Below, piece by piece: positions 6,024-7,257 of a stretch of DNA of 7,257 bases (its first letter is position 1; each line of letters opens with the position of its first letter). The notes beneath the pieces are model-generated. The model saw only the letters and a program-made list of their open reading frames with translations. It was not told the DNA's origin and made no database searches. Source of the DNA: Coriobacteriia bacterium (GTDB taxonomy: Bacteria; Actinomycetota; Coriobacteriia; Anaerosomatales; PALSA-660); NCBI GenBank assembly GCA_003133285.1, contig PKWR01000191.1, forward strand, positions 11,290-18,546, written 5' to 3'. The translations under genes and the position numbers were made by a program.

Positions 6024-6135
6024 TTCGAGCGCGTTCGCCGCTACCGCTCATCCGCACGCCCGCACGCACCCGCGCACGCGGGTATCGTGGCGGGCACTCA
6101 TGAAGCGCCCCGCGGACGCGGGGTTCGAGCGCGTT
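6024..6135 (+). repeat. 12-base direct repeat pair and CGCACG cluster in the pstB-porG gap
   Basis: TTCGAGCGCGTT occurs at 6024-6035 and again, identically, at 6124-6135, exactly 100 bases apart. Between them lie three CGCACG hexamers (6053, 6061, 6073) and a small hairpin, CCCCGC (6108-6113) with GCGGGG (6118-6123). A TATCGT at 6083-6088 fits a TAnnnT -10 but has no clear -35. This is where the promoter of the oxidoreductase operon should be; function is not shown. Confidence 0.4.
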
Positions 6136-6185
6136 GCGCGCCGTGAGGCCGGACAGGGACCAGTGACCGATCGAAAGGGGCTGGC

Positions 6186-6764
6186 ATGCTGCAGCAGCAG
6201 CTGACGGAGATCCGTTGGCATGCGCGCGCGGGCCAGGGAGCCGTCACGGCAGCCAAACTCGTCGCCGAGACCGCTCTCGAGCTCGACCGCTACATCCAGG
6301 CGATGCCGGAGTACGGGCCGGAGCGCATGGGGGCGCCGATCCAGGCGTTCACGCGCATCAGCGAGGACCCGATAGAGATCCACAACAACATCGAGTTCCC
6401 CGGCGTCATCGTGGTACTCGACGAGACGCTGCTCCCGATCGTGGACGTCGCCAGCGGGCTGACCGACGACGGCATCATCATCGTGAACACGTGCAGCCCT
6501 CCCGCCGCGGTCCGCAAGGCGCTCGGCATCCCGCACGGCACGGTCGCGACGGTCGACGCCACGGGAATCTCGCTCGACACGCTGAAGCGCGACATGCCCA
6601 ACACGCCCATGATCGGCGCGCTCGCCAAGCTGACCGGGCTCTTCACGTTGGAGCAGATCTCGCAGCATCTCGCGAAGACGTTCGGCAAGAAGTTCAGTCA
6701 GGAGGTCATCGCCGCGAACATCGCCGCCGTGACCCGTGCCTACGAGGAGGTGCAGGCCTCGTGA
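6186..6764 (+). CDS. porG: Pyruvate:ferredoxin oxidoreductase, gamma subunit
   Basis: This is the gamma subunit of a four-subunit 2-oxoacid:ferredoxin oxidoreductase, which oxidises pyruvate with CoA to acetyl-CoA and CO2 and reduces ferredoxin, or runs in reverse to fix CO2. The 192-residue length is standard. Family marks: EIRWHARAGQGAVTAAKLVAE (8-28), with the conserved GQG; QAMPEYGPERMGAPIQAFTRIS (38-59), VIVVLDETLL, DGIIIVNT, then TVDATGISLDTLKRDMPNTPMIGALAKLTG and KFSQEVIAANIAAVTRAYEEV at the end. The ATG has GAAAGGGG five bases upstream. The stop overlaps the next start by four bases (GTGA). Order gamma-delta-alpha matches the Thermotoga-type pyruvate enzyme. A related branched-chain 2-oxoacid enzyme is possible, but the alpha N-terminus favours pyruvate. 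Confidence 0.92.
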   Translation: MLQQQLTEIRWHARAGQGAVTAAKLVAETALELDRYIQAMPEYGPERMGAPIQAFTRISEDPIEIHNNIEFPGVIVVLDETLLPIVDVASGLTDDGIIIVNTCSPPAAVRKALGIPHGTVATVDATGISLDTLKRDMPNTPMIGALAKLTGLFTLEQISQHLAKTFGKKFSQEVIAANIAAVTRAYEEVQAS

Positions 6765-7081
6765 CCTGGGACATCTCGAAGATCGACGAGTGGAAGTCGG
6801 ACGAGTTCCCTCGCGGAGCGGTCATCCCGGACTCGGGCAACTCGCGTGACTACGTGACCGGCGGATGGCGCAGTCAGCGCCCGTGCCGCGACGACGCGAA
6901 GTGCACGCAGTGCCTGTTCTGCTGGATCTACTGTCCCGACAGCGCGGTGAACGTCGCGGACGAGAAGGTCACGGACTTCAACCTGAACCACTGCAAGGGC
7001 TGCGGCGTGTGCGCGAAGGTGTGCCCCGCCGGCGCGATAGAGATGGTGCCCGAAGGCTGCGAACTGCCGGAGGTGAGGTAG
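6761..7081 (+). CDS. porD: Pyruvate:ferredoxin oxidoreductase, delta subunit (2[4Fe-4S] ferredoxin-like)
   Basis: The delta subunit carries electrons from the catalytic subunits to external ferredoxin. The 106-residue product has two classic [4Fe-4S] motifs: C48-x2-C51-x2-C54-x3-C58 followed by P, and C78-x2-C81-x2-C84-x3-C88 followed by P. The N-terminal segment (MTWDISKIDEWKSDEFPRGAVIP) and GGWRSQRPCRDDAKCTQC fit the delta family, where a GGWR-x-x-RP segment precedes the first cluster. The GTG start at 6761 overlaps the porG stop as GTGA, with GAGGAGG (6744-6750) ten bases upstream. Extra cysteines at C42 and C100 lie outside the two cluster motifs. The stop is followed by porA after three bases, so translation is probably coupled across all three genes. 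Confidence 0.93.
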   Translation: MTWDISKIDEWKSDEFPRGAVIPDSGNSRDYVTGGWRSQRPCRDDAKCTQCLFCWIYCPDSAVNVADEKVTDFNLNHCKGCGVCAKVCPAGAIEMVPEGCELPEVR

Positions 7082-7084
7082 CCG

Positions 7085-7257
7085 ATGGCGACCCAGAAGA
7101 CGATAGCGGTGACCGGCAACGTGCTGGTGGCCGAGGCGATGCGCCAGTGCGCCCCCGACATGATGGCGGCGTACCCGATCACTCCTCAGACGACCATCGT
7201 CGAGGAGTTCGCGAAGTACGTGGCCAACGGCCGCGTCCACACCGAGTACGTGACGGT
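7085..7257 (+). CDS. porA: Pyruvate:ferredoxin oxidoreductase, alpha subunit (5' part, cut by window end)
   Basis: Only the first 57 codons are present. They show the N-terminus of the alpha subunit, which helps bind pyruvate and thiamine diphosphate: VTGNVLVAEAMRQCAPDMMAAYPITPQT (9-36), with the hallmark YPITPQT, then IVEEFAKYVANGRVHTEYVT leading to where the family normally continues VESEHS. The ATG at 7085 has GGAGGTGA (7069-7076) nearby, nearly a perfect complement to the 16S 3' end, and lies three bases after the porD stop. The beta subunit should follow outside the window. Confidence 0.93.
   Translation, partial: MATQKTIAVTGNVLVAEAMRQCAPDMMAAYPITPQTTIVEEFAKYVANGRVHTEYVT

Noticed and set aside
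6012..6036. GTTCACC at 6012 with CTTCGAG 11 bases later, a possible second PHO box upstream of porG
   Set aside because: Only the first unit fits the core; the next TTC comes at 10 rather than 11 bases, and a pyruvate oxidoreductase operon is not an expected phosphate target.
5882..6185. Possible CRISPR-like or small RNA content in the gap
   Set aside because: The CGCACG hexamers are short, irregularly spaced and not separated by uniform spacers; the hairpins are better explained as terminators.
5524..6204. Open + frame running from inside pstB across the gap into porG
   Set aside because: It is an alternate frame of pstB followed by Arg/Pro/Ala-rich noise, with no ribosome site and no family motif.
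6100..6204. Possible 34-codon leader peptide (ATG at 6100) overlapping the porG start
   Set aside because: No ribosome binding site, Arg-rich composition and no attenuator-like codon run; it is only the tail of a chance open frame.

Overview
This is a GC-rich, fully co-oriented (+ strand) bacterial window with strong AGGAGG-type ribosome binding sites, GTG starts and a strongly G/C-ending codon style. Together with a pyruvate:ferredoxin oxidoreductase locus, a marker of anaerobic or CO2-linked metabolism, this suggests a high-GC anaerobic actinobacterium, perhaps a Coriobacteriia-like lineage. The assignment is inferred from gene content and style; no marker gene settles it.

The layout has three blocks. 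Block 1 (13-938) is a housekeeping pair, a YbaB/EbfC nucleoid-associated protein followed five bases later by the recombination mediator recR. It is closed by two stem-loops. Block 2 (about 1013-5881) is a high-affinity phosphate uptake operon: a possible PHO-box-like array of 11-base repeats, an unrecognised secreted Ig-like protein, then pstS, pstC, pstA and pstB. pstS and pstC are separated by a gap packed with three stem-loops. The other junctions are tight, and the block ends at a large terminator-like hairpin. The usual last gene, phoU, is not there. Block 3 (6186-7257, cut by the window end) is the start of a four-subunit pyruvate:ferredoxin oxidoreductase locus in gamma-delta-alpha order. 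The genes overlap or lie a few bases apart.

In block 2, PstS would capture phosphate outside the membrane, PstC and PstA would form the channel, and PstB would power it with ATP. The secreted protein encoded first in the operon has no function I can name, but its place suggests it is made under the same phosphate-starvation control.

The items most worth a second look are: the secreted protein heading the operon; the 11-base repeat array in front of it; a PstA that appears to lack the conserved arginine of its fifth membrane segment; a PstS signal peptide with no lipobox; and the missing phoU. I saw no tRNA, rRNA, CRISPR array, insertion sequence or phage gene. I found no system I can call wholly new.
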